From positions 16,452,189 to 16,516,188 of the forward strand of contig NC_091156.1 in assembly GCF_040958095.1 (NCBI RefSeq): a DNA stretch of 64,000 nucleotides, in the 5' to 3' direction. The number at the start of each line of letters is the position of its first letter. Within the stretch, counting starts at the first letter, position 1. The DNA comes from Procambarus clarkii. Taxonomy: Eukaryota; Arthropoda; Malacostraca; Decapoda; Cambaridae. The notes under the pieces are model-generated. The model searched no databases and was not told the DNA's origin. It saw only the letters and a list, made by a program, of their open reading frames with translations. Below, piece by piece: positions 11,737-22,010 of the stretch. The translations under genes were made by a program, and so were the position numbers.

Positions 11737-12498
11737 TTGTCAAAAAATTTTGAAAAACTAATCTATAAACAGCTTTACTCGTATCTAGCCAAACACAATA
11801 TACTTAGCCCTTGCCAATATGGCTTCAGACCCCAAAAAAGCACTAACGATGCACTTATTAGTATGCTTAACTCGATTCATACAGCTCTTGATAAAAATGA
11901 GTTCCCTGTTGGGTTATTTGTGGACCTGCGTAAAGCTTTTGACACTGTCAACCACCAAAACCTTCTTCTTAAATTACATCATTATGGAGTCAGAGGTCAC
12001 TCCCTGCAATACCTCAAATCCTACCTTACTGACAGGCTCCAGTATGTTTCTGTGAATAATTCAATTTCTCCCACCCTACCCATCAACATTGGTGTTCCTC
12101 AGGGCAGCATACTTGGCCCTCTCCTCTTTCTCATCTACATTAATGACCTTCCAAATGCCTCCCAACACCTCAAACCAATTCTATTTGCTGACGACACAAC
12201 CTTCATTTACTCCAGTCCTGACCCCCTTGCTCTAAATGCCACAGTAAATGCTGAGCTAAATAAAGTCCATCTTTGGCTAACTGCCAACAAACTCACCCTT
12301 AACATTGACAAAACTTTCTATATTCTGTTTGGCAATAAATCCTCTAATCAAATAAATCTCAAAATAAACAATACCCAAATTTGTAACAAATTAGATGGCA
12401 AATTCCTTGGCATTCTCATTGACCACAAGCTGAATTTCCAGGGACACATTCTAAATATATCAAAAAAAGTTTTTAAAAACTGTTGGCATTCTTTCTAA
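11737..12498 (+). pseudogene. LINE-A reverse transcriptase core
   Basis: A 253-codon frame. Landmarks: NFEKLIYKQLYSYL, CQYGFRPQKSTNDALISML, LFVDLRKAFDTVNHQ (metal Asp), IGVPQGSILGPLLFLIYIND, and FADD at 12184-12195. The preceding NNYRPISILPN block begins before this start, so the methionine is not a true start. The frame ends at a frameshift around 12480, and the C-terminal domain continues at 12530-12844 (ALVTLYYSLIYPCLNYGI). Active-site residues are intact, but the element as a whole is dead. Confidence 0.88.
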
Positions 12499-13394
12499 GA
12501 TAAGATATTATGTACCACGCCCTGCCCTGGTGACTCTCTATTACTCCCTTATCTATCCATGTCTCAACTATGGTATTTGTGCTTGGGGCTCTACTACCCA
12601 AAATCATTTACGTCCTCTAATTACTCAACACAAAGCTGCTCTTAGGACAATATCCAACTCTGGCCCCAGACATCACTCGGTACCCCTACTCAAATCTCTG
12701 AATATGTTAGACATTAAGTCACTGCACATTCTCTCATGTGTATTATACATATATAAAACGCTAAACTGTAATGCCAATCCTGACCTCAAAAGCTTCATAG
12801 AAGGTTGGAACAGAACCCATGAGCACCACACCAGAAATAAATAGTTTTAATATTCCTAGAGTACGACTTAATCAAACTAGAAATTTTTCTACAAATCAAG
12901 GGACCCAGATTGTGGAATGACCTTCCCAACCATGTTAAAGACTGTACCTCTCTCAACCAGTTTAAGATAAAAACGAAGCTATACCTAATAAATTCCCTGT
13001 AACCTACCTTACCCCTCTATTGTCAACCAATGTCTGTTTTATTTTTATTTTTTATTTTTTTAAAGAGCGCTGTTTGTCGACATAATTGTATTTGTGCTGC
13101 TTTTTCAGCTATGTTTTCATTTCTTGTTTTCATTCTACTCATTATGCTCAATTAGTATTAAGCTTTAGTCATTTAAGTTTTTCATGCCCGAAACGCTTTG
13201 CGTAATAGTGGCTTTAGGCATTGTATGTACTAGCTCTATCTATAAGTCCACCAATCTTTGTAAAAATTTCTTGTATGTATGTACCTTACCTAAATAAACA
13301 TTATTATTATATTATTATTATTATTGAGCGTAGAAATTAATGAAATCTACTATCCCTAATTCGTATGAAACAAGGGGGAGCAACACAGTAACTA

Positions 13395-13598
13395 CACTAC
13401 AAGTAACTTAGGTAACTAAGGTTAGGTAACTTAGGTTACTAACTTAGGTAACTTAGGAAACATGCCCGAAACGCTTTGCGTAATAGTGGCTTTAGGCATT
13501 GTATGTACTAGCTATACCTATAAGTTAAACAATCCTTGTAAATATTTATTGTATGTATGTACCTTACCTAAATAAAATTGTATTGTATTGTATTGTAA
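13395..13598 (+). mobile_element. LINE-A tail preceded by a GGTAACTTA repeat
   Basis: A short tract of GGTAACTTA-like units (13395-13465) is followed by a LINE-A 3' end with the CCCGAAACGCTTTGCGTAAT signature and a terminal TTGTA microrepeat. Confidence 0.75.
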
Positions 13599-13900
13599 CT
13601 ACACTTAGGTAATTTCAGAGCACGAACTATCATGTATCACAAAGTTCACCCCCTGTTACTGAACCAGTATTTACCCAGGTCTTTTTCCTAAATCTTAAAC
13701 CTATTCAATTAATACACATTGTTTCGTGTCCTGTCTCGTGAGATACAGTAAGTAGTAGTAATATAGTAAGTACAGCATATAATTGTTACACACTTGGGGC
13801 AAAATACTTGTAGCTCCTAAGTATACTGTCTATCATACCATTATCACACATCCAAACAATTTGATGTGGTACACTATTTATTTCCTTATTTCTATAGTTA

Positions 13901-14248
13901 TCAATAAGTTGACACTAATACATAATGTTCTAAGGTGTGGACGTGCGGCATACTACATAATTTACACTCCTTATCTTTTTCACTGACATCAACACCGTAT
14001 TGCCAGATATATTTGTATCCTAATCTTAATCTCATGTAAATTGAATCCTTCCAAGTAGACTTTCCTTTACCATAAGTGAAGGACGAATTTGTATTTATTA
14101 TTGAATAATTCTTAAGTGTGTTACTACTGTCCACCATTGCCATTCTCTTTACCATTTCTTCACCCTCCTGGATCATCTTGATTCTTGTTTTTATTTGTTT
14201 CAAGGTTATCTGACATACATCCATCCCATACATTGGTATGGATGCCAT
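13901..14248 (-). pseudogene. LINE-C ORF2 C-terminal segment
   Basis: Reads YMRLRLGYKYIWQYG, then CKLCSMPHVHTLEH. A conserved 'RLRLG' followed by a CxxC...H...H cluster ends ORF2 in many I-group LINEs. It is separated from the RNase H part by the tail insertion at 14259-14440. Confidence 0.7.
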
Positions 14249-14258
14249 AACACATTTT

Positions 14259-14440
14259 ATTCTTTTTACCCATTAGTTTTAAGCTTTAGTCATTAGTGTT
14301 TTTTCCTGCCCGAAACGCTTTGCGTAATAGTGGCTTTAGGCATTGTATGTACTAGCTCTATCTATAAAGCCAACAAACTTTGTAAAATCTCTTTATGTAT
14401 GTACCTTTACCTAAATAAAAATTATTATTATTATTATACA
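14259..14440 (+). mobile_element. LINE-A tail inserted in LINE-C
   Basis: Contains GCCCGAAACGCTTTGCGTAA, TTGTATGTACTAGCTCTATC and ends in CCTAAATAAAAATTATTATT. It lies opposite in strand to LINE-C and splits its 3' coding part. Confidence 0.85.
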
Positions 14441-15006
14441 ACATCAACAAGAGTTTTTTCAGTGGCTCTCTTCGCTATGTCATCAACTACCTCATTCAAC
14501 AGTATTCCCACATGTGAAGGGATCCACATGAATTTTACTTTATACCCAGTTTTTTCTAGTCTCTTAACATTCTCTCTACACTCTATCACAATATTCTGAT
14601 ATACTGGGCGTCTGCTATTTAAAGACTCTAACGCTCCTCTGCTGTCAATAAAGAAGCAAGCATTTTTACCACATTTGACTACTTCCTGTAATCCTGCTAA
14701 TACTCCTTGGAGTTCAGCCTGCGTTGAAGAGACATTGTCAGTTAAGCGGCGTCCAATAACAGTATCTACAGTGCCGATGTCAGTGTACTCCCTGATCAAG
14801 ACTCCACATCATGCTTTCCCATCCCTAGCTACTGACCCATCACAATATACATGTAGAGTGTTTTCTGTAGGCAGTTTTCTAATTATACAATCATATGTTG
14901 CCCTCAGCTCTCCTATTTCATACATACTTTTTTTCTTATACAAGGGAGTAATTACTACATCTACATTACAATCCTCCCATGGTGGTGTGAATTTTCTCTT
15001 GGGCAC
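14434..15006 (-). pseudogene. LINE-C RNase H domain
   Basis: Two adjacent antisense frames (15006-14809 and 14799-14434) make one RNase H fold. LHVYCDGSVARDGKA has the first catalytic Asp, SSTQAELQGVLAGLQEV the catalytic Glu, CFFIDSRGALESL the second Asp, and FMWIPSHVGILLNEVVDDIAK the final His...Asp. All acidic residues are kept; a small frameshift separates the halves. Confidence 0.85.
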
Positions 15007-15122
15007 AGCAATACACTCTGTAATAACATCATACTTTATAACATAATTTATTCATATATACTCTCTTCTTCATCATACACTGTTCACTACTTCCCACCTT
15101 TTGAACCGAGAGGATTAATTCA

Positions 15123-17684
15123 TTAGCTCCCCCCACCTCTCATTAATCTAATGGCAGAGGCTACATTTATCTCTTCAATTCTATCCCCAATACTCTGCGT
15201 ATTCAACTCCATCCTCATTATCTCAATCATAGCATTTCTTGGGCATCCTAAGATAATTCTCATGGCTTCATTTTGTACCTTCTCCAACTTGCCCATCCTA
15301 CCTTTACCAAAACAAGAAATGACAGGTGCAGCATAATTAATAAGAGATCTTACAGTACTCAAGTATATCATTCGTAGCACAGGGACTCCCACTCCCTTTC
15401 CACAGCATGCCAAGGCCTTCAGAGGTTGTAATCTCTTCCGACATTGACCCAACAGTCTGCTCATCTCAGCTTCCAAACTCTCATGGGTATATCCAACATA
15501 TATGCCTAAATATTTATATATATTAACTCTCTCTATATTTTTACCGTTTATTTTCAATACAATGGGGCTCCGACTTCTACATTCAAACTTAGTTTTGTTT
15601 TCATTAACCACCAGTCCCATATGGTGACACAGGAAATTGTCCAACACTGTTTGAACCTTTGAAATATCTTTGCCCTGAAACAAAATATCATCGGCATATG
15701 TGATCGGAGTTACCCCATTTGAGTATCTCTCAGATGCTATCTTATTCATTAGTACATTAAACAGGGTGGGACTCAACACTCCTCCCTGAGGTGTGCCGAG
15801 TTCAAAAGACCTCACACCTGACATACAACCTTGATACCACACCTGAGCCTTCCTTTCGTAAAGATAATCCCCTATCCAGCACAATAATTTCCCTTTAACA
15901 CCAAGACTAGCTAATTCATATAAAATAACCTCTTTGTTGACTTTATCAAAAGCTCCTTGTAAATCAATGAAAATTCTATAATAATCATTTTCATTAGCTA
16001 GACATTTAATAATACAATCAGAGGTACGTTTTCCTTTGAGGAACCCGAACAAATTACTAGACAGCTGATCACCTATTATATATAAAAGTCTATTTAAAAT
16101 GATCCTCTCCATCATTTTACAAAAACACGAGGTTAAAGACACAGGTCTATACTCTTCATTGGCTTTAGGGATAGGGATGATCATAGCTTTTTTCCATTTA
16201 CTGGGAATACTGCCCTCTTTATAACTAATATTAAAGAGGTCTAACAGTGGGCTTTTCGTCATAATGGCAAGTTCATTAAGTATTTCATAAGTTACTCCAT
16301 CCTCCCCAGGTGCGGTAGATTTCCCAACTTTAATCGCCGTTATTAGTTCATCTCTGTTAATACCTGTGCAAGTGACGTCACCACTGTTACCTGCTGTAAG
16401 TATAGAATCCTTTCTTAGATCTTTCCAAGAATCTAATGACTCTCTAGTTACAGCGGGTAATGAACTAAGTTTGGCAACTTCCGCCAATTTATTTACGGGC
16501 CCATTTGCAATTCCTTGCGGGTCAGGATGTGCAACAAAATTATGCTTTTTACCCCTTATTTTATTTACGTCTTGCCAGATTTCCTTCAAGTTTCTGTTAC
16601 TCCCAACTTTCTCTGCAAATGCCTGCCAATACTTGCTCCTTATTTCCTTTCTCTTCTCCCCACATAGCCTAGCAACTACCAGTAAAGCATTCTTCCCTTC
16701 CTCAGTCCTACCATTCCTATTCCAATTCCTGTGAGCTCTCCTCATTGTTAATGTCCACCCCTTAAGCATCTTGTCATGTGTATAATTTTCTTTTCTGGGG
16801 GGATGCCTTTTTATACTAGATGGTTTCCGGTTCAATGTTGCATTAAATACATCTAACTCCTTAATTAAATCTTCATAAAATGCTTCTGCCGAAACTGGCT
16901 TATAAGTATCATACCAAGACTTAATATGGCCAACAAGGCCCCTTAATTCTCCCTCATTAAACTTTAACCTTTTCCTCTGAAGGCAGGCATGCTTTTTATC
17001 TAGTTTAAGCTGTATTTGTAATGCAAAATGATCACTTAGCATTTCATCCACAGTAAGACAATTCCCCTCTATGCCCTCAGCATTTATTAAACAAGCATAA
17101 TCTAATCTCCCTCCCCTCAAATGAGTAGGAGAGGGCTCGCCCAGCAGTTGAACATCTTCATATTCCTGCAAAAACTGGTACCATCTGCAACCATTCCTAT
17201 TTGCTTTACCCCTTGATCCTAAAGCTGGATGTCTGGCATTAAAATCCCCTACCACAAGTGTATCTTCAGAAAAGAAGGAATCTGGCAAGTATCTTAAATC
17301 AAGGGAGCTATCAGAGATGTATAGATTAATGAAATTTAACTCTCGGTCCTTTAATTGTATCCGCAAGCTAATACTTTCAATACCTCTATATCTCTGAGGG
17401 ATTCCAGTTATCTCGGCAGGTATGGTACTTTTAACATAACATGAGACCCCCCTAGTTCCTCCATCAGCATATAAGTGAAAACCTCTATAGCCATTTAGCC
17501 TCAGAATACTACCATCCTTATCCCAAGTTTCCCCAGGGAGTGCTACTATGTCAATATCCTCTCTAAGAGTATAATAGTGTACATCCACCGCTCTAGTTTT
17601 TAATCCATTAATGTTCCAAGATAATATTCTCAATTTACTTTCATCCATGATTAATAATAAAACTACCTTTGCCCTGTCCGTCAC
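15123..17684 (-). CDS. LINE-C ORF2: endonuclease-reverse transcriptase
   Basis: The longest credible ORF of the window, 853 codons. It would nick target DNA and copy the element RNA. Endonuclease, residues about 18-220: ILSWNINGLKTRAVD, ALPGETW (Glu), VVGDFNARHP at 144-153, and MLSDHFALQI with SDH at 217-219. RT: KSTAPGEDGVTYEILNEL, YRPVSLTSCFCKMMERIILN, FGFLKGKRTSDCI, IFIDLQGAFDKVN, LGTPQGGVLSPTLFNVLMN, and YADD (plus-strand bases 15687-15698, about residue 663). All catalytic residues look intact. The frame ends in a G-rich run (GGGS then stop) just before the RNase H domain, where a G6 homopolymer suggests a simple frameshift. The true start may lie inside the frame, at MDESKLRILSW. Confidence 0.9.
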   Translation of the reverse strand: MTDRAKVVLLLIMDESKLRILSWNINGLKTRAVDVHYYTLREDIDIVALPGETWDKDGSILRLNGYRGFHLYADGGTRGVSCYVKSTIPAEITGIPQRYRGIESISLRIQLKDRELNFINLYISDSSLDLRYLPDSFFSEDTLVVGDFNARHPALGSRGKANRNGCRWYQFLQEYEDVQLLGEPSPTHLRGGRLDYACLINAEGIEGNCLTVDEMLSDHFALQIQLKLDKKHACLQRKRLKFNEGELRGLVGHIKSWYDTYKPVSAEAFYEDLIKELDVFNATLNRKPSSIKRHPPRKENYTHDKMLKGWTLTMRRAHRNWNRNGRTEEGKNALLVVARLCGEKRKEIRSKYWQAFAEKVGSNRNLKEIWQDVNKIRGKKHNFVAHPDPQGIANGPVNKLAEVAKLSSLPAVTRESLDSWKDLRKDSILTAGNSGDVTCTGINRDELITAIKVGKSTAPGEDGVTYEILNELAIMTKSPLLDLFNISYKEGSIPSKWKKAMIIPIPKANEEYRPVSLTSCFCKMMERIILNRLLYIIGDQLSSNLFGFLKGKRTSDCIIKCLANENDYYRIFIDLQGAFDKVNKEVILYELASLGVKGKLLCWIGDYLYERKAQVWYQGCMSGVRSFELGTPQGGVLSPTLFNVLMNKIASERYSNGVTPITYADDILFQGKDISKVQTVLDNFLCHHMGLVVNENKTKFECRSRSPIVLKINGKNIERVNIYKYLGIYVGYTHESLEAEMSRLLGQCRKRLQPLKALACCGKGVGVPVLRMIYLSTVRSLINYAAPVISCFGKGRMGKLEKVQNEAMRIILGCPRNAMIEIMRMELNTQSIGDRIEEINVASAIRLMRGGGS

Positions 17685-17702
17685 ATTCCATGAGATACGA
17701 GA

Positions 17703-18640
17703 CTATTTAGAAACTTCCTTCCAACACCGTAACATTTTTTTTTTCTCCTCACCTTCACAACTACTACTAACATCGAAGGTAATATTATTCATATCTATTT
17801 TCTTTGTTATTTCTGTAACCCGTTTTACTTTAACCGTTCTTTCACCATTTGTCACAACAGGAGGTTGAACACCTCGAACTCTACTAGAAAGTGTATTCTC
17901 CTGACTATCCTCTATCATCGTTACGTCATGCACATCATTACTTTCTTCTACGCACGTTTCACTTTCCATTTCACGTCCTGTTTCACTTTCAATTACACGT
18001 CCTGTTTCACCACCATCTTCACCCCGTCTACCTTCCATAGCCAATTTTTCCAATGCCTCAATCCTCTTATCTAGTTTTTTTAGATACTCCAAAATTTGAT
18101 TACCAACCTCAGAGGTGACCATATTGTCCTGAACCTTGTCGTCACAAGGTTTCAGTTTTTCCACTGCATGATGTACTTTCCCTAAGCTCGCCTTTACTTT
18201 CTCCGTCCCTTTTTCCCACACATTGATCATAGGGGCTGCCGTTGGCTTCCAACTGTTTCCTCCATGTTCCTCTTGCACAATCTTTCCTTGCTGCGAGGAT
18301 ACATTTATCCTGCTTGTAAGATCCGTCCTAGTCTCTTTCAGATGAGGCTTCATGGGGCATAGAGAGGAACCAGCATTGTGGCTGCCTCGACAGTTGCAAC
18401 AAAATGGGATGATTTTTTTACTTCTTTCAATCTTGACTCTTACACTCTCGCGAGTCGTGTTTCTTCCCACAATACCGACACCTGGGGTCAAACTGGCATT
18501 TCCATGCCATATGTCCCCAACGTGAACACTTCATACACAGTATGGGCTCCTCAATGTATTTTGCAACGTTCCTATAGCCTAGTCCTTGCACAAAAATTTT
18601 CTCCGGCGCCTCACCCTTTACCAAGGCAACAACCTGGCTT
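17703..18640 (-). pseudogene. LINE-C ORF1 (gag-like) zinc-knuckle and C-terminal part
   Basis: Frame 18624-18427 has CMKCSRWGHMAWKC (a CCHC knuckle) and CRYCGKKHDSREC (a second knuckle). After a frameshift near 18430, frame 18491-17703 has a third cluster, CCNCRGSHNAGSSLC, then an acidic, Glu/Thr-rich tail. Three knuckles in ORF1 fit I-like LINEs, where ORF1 binds the element RNA. Confidence 0.85.
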
Positions 18641-19253
18641 TGTTAAGAACATAAGAACATAAGAACAAAGGTAACTGCAGAAGGCCTATTGGCCCATACG
18701 AGGCAGCTCCTATTCTATAACCACCCAATCCCACTCATATACTTGTCCAACCCGTGCTTGAAACAATCGAGGGACCCCACCTCCACAATGTTACGCGGCA
18801 ATTGGTTCCACAAATCAACAACCCTGTTACTGAACCAGTATTTACCCAAGTCTTTCCTAAATCTAAACTTATCCAATTTATACCCATTGTTTCGTGTTCT
18901 GTCCTGTGTTGATACTTTTAATACCCTATTAATATCCCCCCGGTTATGTCCATTCATCCACTTGTAAACCTCTATCATGTCACCCCTAACTCTTCGCCTT
19001 TCCAGTGAATGCAACTTAAGCTTTGTTAATCTTTCTTCATATGAAAGATTTCTAATTTGGGGAATTAACTTAGTCATCCTACGCTGGACACGTTCAAGTG
19101 AATTTATATCCATTCTATAATATGGCGACCAAAACTGAACTGCATAATCTAAATGGGGCCTAACTAGAGCAAGATATAGCTTGAGAACCACACCAGGTGT
19201 CTTGTTACTAACGCTGCGATTAATAAATCCAAGTGTCCGATTTGCCTTATAAA
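18641..19253 (-). mobile_element. LINE-D 3' end inserted in LINE-C ORF1
   Basis: Antisense C-terminal coding part of another LINE (TPGVVLKLYLALVRPHLDYA, LERVQRRMTKLIPQIRNLSY, FSNRVVDLWNQLP) followed by its 3' UTR and a terminal TTCTTATG microrepeat (plus view CATAAGAACATAAGAA, 18650-18665). The microrepeat tail is CR1-like. The LINE-C gag reads on each side of it. A longer copy of LINE-D is at 27146-28252. Confidence 0.88.
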
Positions 19254-19960
19254 TGGGCTCCTCACCACGAACCACGGTGAGGTGTTTGTCACCACGAACA
19301 CTGTTCCTCTTTGCCCAGACAACATTATCATTGTTAAGAAGAAGACAGTCAGGATCCAAATAAGTTGGAAACTTGAAAACTATGATCTTTGTGTGCAACA
19401 TACCTTCTTCTGGAGGAACCATCACTACATTTTCAAAACCAACCGTCGTGAGGCGTTCCACGGCCTGTTCAGTCCCAACTGTTATGTAGGGCCGGTGAAG
19501 ACCCTCCTTGAAGAGTGGTTCGTATTCCAAACATTCTTTAGCCAGACGTACCGTCCACTCTAGCTTTTGGTGGAAATTCAATTGGCATGTTGTAGGGAAC
19601 AACAGCCTCTTCCTTCTATTAAATTGCTTGTCTTGAGTCTTGCTGAGTAGGGTCTTATTCTTTGGTCTCTGTAATTTCATCGTCACTCTCACTGTCTCGC
19701 TGTCTGTTATTATTTCTCCGTTTCTTTCTGTTCACTACTACTTCAAACGGTCTGTTATCATCTTGTCTGTCCTCCTCACTACCACTTAGGCATACCGCCT
19801 CAGCTATTTCTTTGACGCTGTCAACAATCGAGAACAAATTCACAATATCCTGTATCACCACGTGCAAAAACGAAGAGTGTGGGGCAATACTCCACCTCCC
19901 ACCAAGCAGCGGACGCCAAGAGCGCCAACCTTGCGACCGCACACACCGTGGTCCGGACAC
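19254..19960 (-). pseudogene. LINE-C ORF1 (gag-like) N-terminal part
   Basis: Frame 19960-19655 ends with a polar stretch (DNRPFEVVVNRKKRRNNNRQ), and an overlapping frame from 19692 continues with NFHQKLEWTVRLAKECLEYE and GTEQAVERLTTVGFENVVMV, an ORF1 RNA-recognition-type fold. The overlap implies a frameshift at about 19680. The element 5' end is near 19962, directly against a LINE-A tail. Confidence 0.75.
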
Positions 19961-19965
19961 AACTG

Positions 19966-20014
19966 CAATCTTTGTAAAATCTTTTGTATGTATGTACCTT
20001 ACCTAAATAAACAT

Positions 20015-20045
<31 letters not shown>

Positions 20046-20110
20046 CAAATATTGGGGGATTGGGTAGCAGTAGATACAGTGCGAGTTAAAGCTCTAGGTA
20101 GGAAACTATG
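19966..20110. mobile_element. LINE-A tail with ATTT run and an antisense LINE-type tail
   Basis: 19966-20042 is a plus-strand LINE-A terminus (TGTATGTATGTACCTTACCT, AATAAACATT) ending in a run of TTTA units. 20041-20110 resembles the antisense 3' UTR piece near 2650-2700 (GGGGGATTGGGTAGCAGTAG). Confidence 0.65.
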
Positions 20111-20121
20111 AAGAAACTATA

Positions 20122-20385
20122 CAGTCTCCGTGGTGTAGTGGTAAGACACTCGCCTGGCGTTCCGCAAGCGCTATGTCATGGGTTCGTATCCTGGCCGGGG
20201 AGGATTTACTGGGCGCAATTCCTTAACTGTAGCCTCTGTTTAACGCAACAGTAAAATGTGTACTTGGTTGTAACAATGATTCTTCGCGGCGGGGATCGTA
20301 TTCCAGGGATCTGCCTGAAACGCTACGCGTACTAGTGGTTGTACAAGAATGTAACAACTCTTTTATATATCTCAAAAAAAAAAAA
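20122..20385 (+). mobile_element. SINE-A, tRNA-derived
   Basis: A tRNA-like head with an A box (TGGTGTAGTGGTAAGACA, from 20131) and a B box (GGTTCGTATCC, 20181-20191) forms an internal RNA polymerase III promoter. A tRNA-unrelated body follows, then a LINE-like tail (GAAACGCTACGCGTACTAGT) resembling LINE-A-type 3' ends, and an A-run at 20374-20385. It is not a functional tRNA: the acceptor stem does not close. It lies about 0.8 kb upstream of the JMJD6 start. Confidence 0.85.
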
Positions 20386-20630
20386 GATGAAATTAGGTAC
20401 TTTTTTGTTTTATTTTTTATTATATTTTATTTATCTGCTAACTAACAGACCTGTGAGTCTGTACATAAACGTGGTTAGCGGCCAAAAAATTAAATAACAA
20501 TGCTTAACAGTGTATTTATAGAGTTAAATTGCTAGCGTATATTTTTGCTTATAAATAAATGATCAATGTTGCTATTGTTCATATTATCATCATCATTGTA
20601 GTGTATTAGTAGAGGCCGGCGGAAAGTTGC

Positions 20631-20644
20631 GGGGGGGGGGGGGG
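20631..20644. repeat. G14 homopolymer
   Basis: Fourteen consecutive G residues followed by AGGG. The length may be unreliable in assembly. Confidence 0.8.
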
Positions 20645-20799
20645 AGGGTCACGTGTATCGGTGTTATTTTCACCCTACAAAACATTTCCCACAACTCCGC
20701 TCATTATTATATCTCGTATCCCACGATGGTCGTCGCCCCTAAATCAACACAACATTATACCTCGTGCACTCGCCTCTAATATAAAATGCTTTTATAGTA

Positions 20800-20951
<152 letters not shown>

Positions 20952-20977
20952 ACTCGGCATACAAAATCCAAGTATAC

Positions 20978-21168
20978 TGAGGTATACTCGGATATAATAG
21001 TCCAGTGAGGTATACTCGGGTATAATATAGGAGAGCGAGGCGGGCCGCCGCACTGTGCAAATAACACGTTGTGTACACATCAAGTTATGAAGTAAGAGAC
21101 TCGGCGAGAGTGGTGGTGCTTGTGGATACTTGTTGTGTAGTGAAGGGCGAGGCGGCGGCGGCGGCATC
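20978..21168 (+). promoter_or_regulatory. presumed JMJD6 promoter / 5' UTR
   Basis: This stretch turns GC-rich toward the ATG (GGCGGGCCGCCG; AGGGCGAGGCGGCGGCGGCG), unlike the AT-rich surroundings, as expected near a housekeeping promoter. It starts with a 2-copy repeat of about 28 bp (GAGGTATACTCGGATATAAT, then the same with one change). No clear TATA box besides the microsatellite. The transcription start is not determinable. The start context GGCATCATGG is a good Kozak match at +4. Confidence 0.5.
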
Positions 21169-21223
21169 ATGGACCACAGGTGCAGGAAGCGTGTGCGGGA
21201 GGCCAAGAAGAAGGCCAGACCAG
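21169..21223 (+). CDS. JMJD6: JMJD6 exon 1 (coding)
   Basis: Encodes MDHRCRKRVREAKKKARP and the first base of Glu19, then donor CCAG|GTGAAT. This is the basic N-terminus of JMJD6, where vertebrate proteins have a nuclear-localisation-type stretch of the same pattern (KKRIREAK). I chose the ATG at 21169 because it gives this conserved start exactly and has a good Kozak context. A 245-codon frame that reads through the donor to 21867 is an artefact: it uses intron sequence, and its start lies in the 5' UTR. The exon ends in phase 1, matching exon 2. Confidence 0.9.
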
Positions 21224-21289
21224 GTGAATACCTCCCGGGGCGGCTGTGTGTGTGTGTGTGGCCTGCTGCAGGTGCTGGACCTGTCTCCT

Positions 21290-21600
21290 GTCACGTAGTC
21301 TGTCACTCTCTCCTGTCTCTCACTTCCTGCTGTCCTCGCTCACTCCCTCTCCGTCCTCTGTTACTCTGCTTGTCCTCTGTCATTCCCCTGCCTGTCCTCT
21401 GTCATTCCATGCTTGTACTGTCTTCCCAACTCGCCCTCTGTCACTCCATGCTTGTCCTCTGTCACTCCCTGCCATGTCTCACTCTCTGCTGTCCTCGCTC
21501 GCTCCCTCTCCATCCTCTGTTACTCCCTGCCTGTTCTCTGTCACTCCCCATCCTCTGTCCCTCTCTGCCGTCTCATTCCCTGTCCATCTTCAGTCACAAC
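21290..21600. repeat. degenerate CT-rich tandem repeat in intron 1
   Basis: Repeated variants of TCCTCTGTCACTCCCTGCC, with an irregular spacing of about 20-30 bp, directly downstream of exon 1. The overlapping open frames it creates on the plus strand are by-products of low complexity. Confidence 0.75.
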
Positions 21601-21859
21601 CTGCCTGACCTACTTGGACTGGACGGTCTTCCCTCTTGCAGGTTGGCGTTTAGTCCCCGGCTGTCCAAGTGGTTGGACAACATTCTTTCCCTCCATCCTT
21701 TCCCAAATCCTTATTTCCCCTTCAATGTGATATGTAGTCATAATGGCTTATTGTTTTCTACTGATAATTCCCTTACCTCCCTTCCCCCCCCCCTCCCCAT
21801 CCTATCACACCCCGATCTTTCCACTCTTGCCTCTCCTCCGTCACGCCCTGTCCTCTCCT

Positions 21860-22010
21860 CCCTGTAATCACCTCTTTTTCTTCTGTCTTCTAGTTTTGGC
21901 ATATTTAATGCCTCTAACCTCTCTTCGTAGCTCTTGCCCTTCAGTTCTGGGAGCCACTTAGTAGCATGTCTTTGCATCTTTTCCAGTTTGTTGATGTGCT
22001 TCTTAAGATT
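21860..22010 (-). mobile_element. LINE C-terminal fragment, antisense
   Basis: Minus-strand reading gives MQRHATKWLPELKGKSYEER and KLEDRRKRGD, the block found near the C-terminus of CR1/Rex-type ORF2 (compare RRMTKLIPQIRNLSYEERL in LINE-D). Short and without a 3' tail. Confidence 0.75.

Larger units (their letters stand above)
10920..13320 (+). mobile_element. LINE-A: CR1/L2-group non-LTR retrotransposon, degraded
   Basis: A 5'-truncated element starting in the linker before the RT (LNNPWLTKGILKSI at about 10970) and running to the 3' UTR and ATT microrepeat at 13300-13325. The coding part is split by frameshifts near 11655 and 12490 and by an antisense LINE-A tail at 11088-11170. Frames: 11282-11668, 11737-12498 and 12530-12844. 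The 3' UTR has the GCCCGAAACGCTTTGCGTAA signature shared with many tails in the window and, in weaker form, with the SINE at 20122-20385. Confidence 0.88.
13785..19962 (-). mobile_element. LINE-C: I-like non-LTR retrotransposon with RNase H
   Basis: About 6.2 kb antisense including two younger insertions (14259-14440 and 18641-19253). In coding order: gag-like ORF1 (19960 down to 17703), ORF2 endonuclease and RT (17684-15123), RNase H (15006-14434) and a C-terminal Cys/His block (14248-13901; CKLCSMPHVHTLEH). RNase H downstream of the RT and CCHC knuckles in ORF1 are features of the I superfamily; the clade within it is not resolved. Frameshifts in ORF1 (near 19680 and 18430) and before the RNase H show this copy is no longer functional. 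Confidence 0.88.

Noticed and set aside
20122..20200. Possible functional tRNA gene
   Set aside because: A and B boxes are present, but the acceptor and anticodon arms do not pair properly, and the sequence continues into a SINE body with LINE-like tail and A-run.
21130..21867. 245-codon frame overlapping JMJD6 exon 1
   Set aside because: It begins in the 5' UTR and passes the exon 1 donor into CT-rich intron repeat. Only 21169-21223 matches JMJD6, and in that part the 245-codon frame coincides with the gene.
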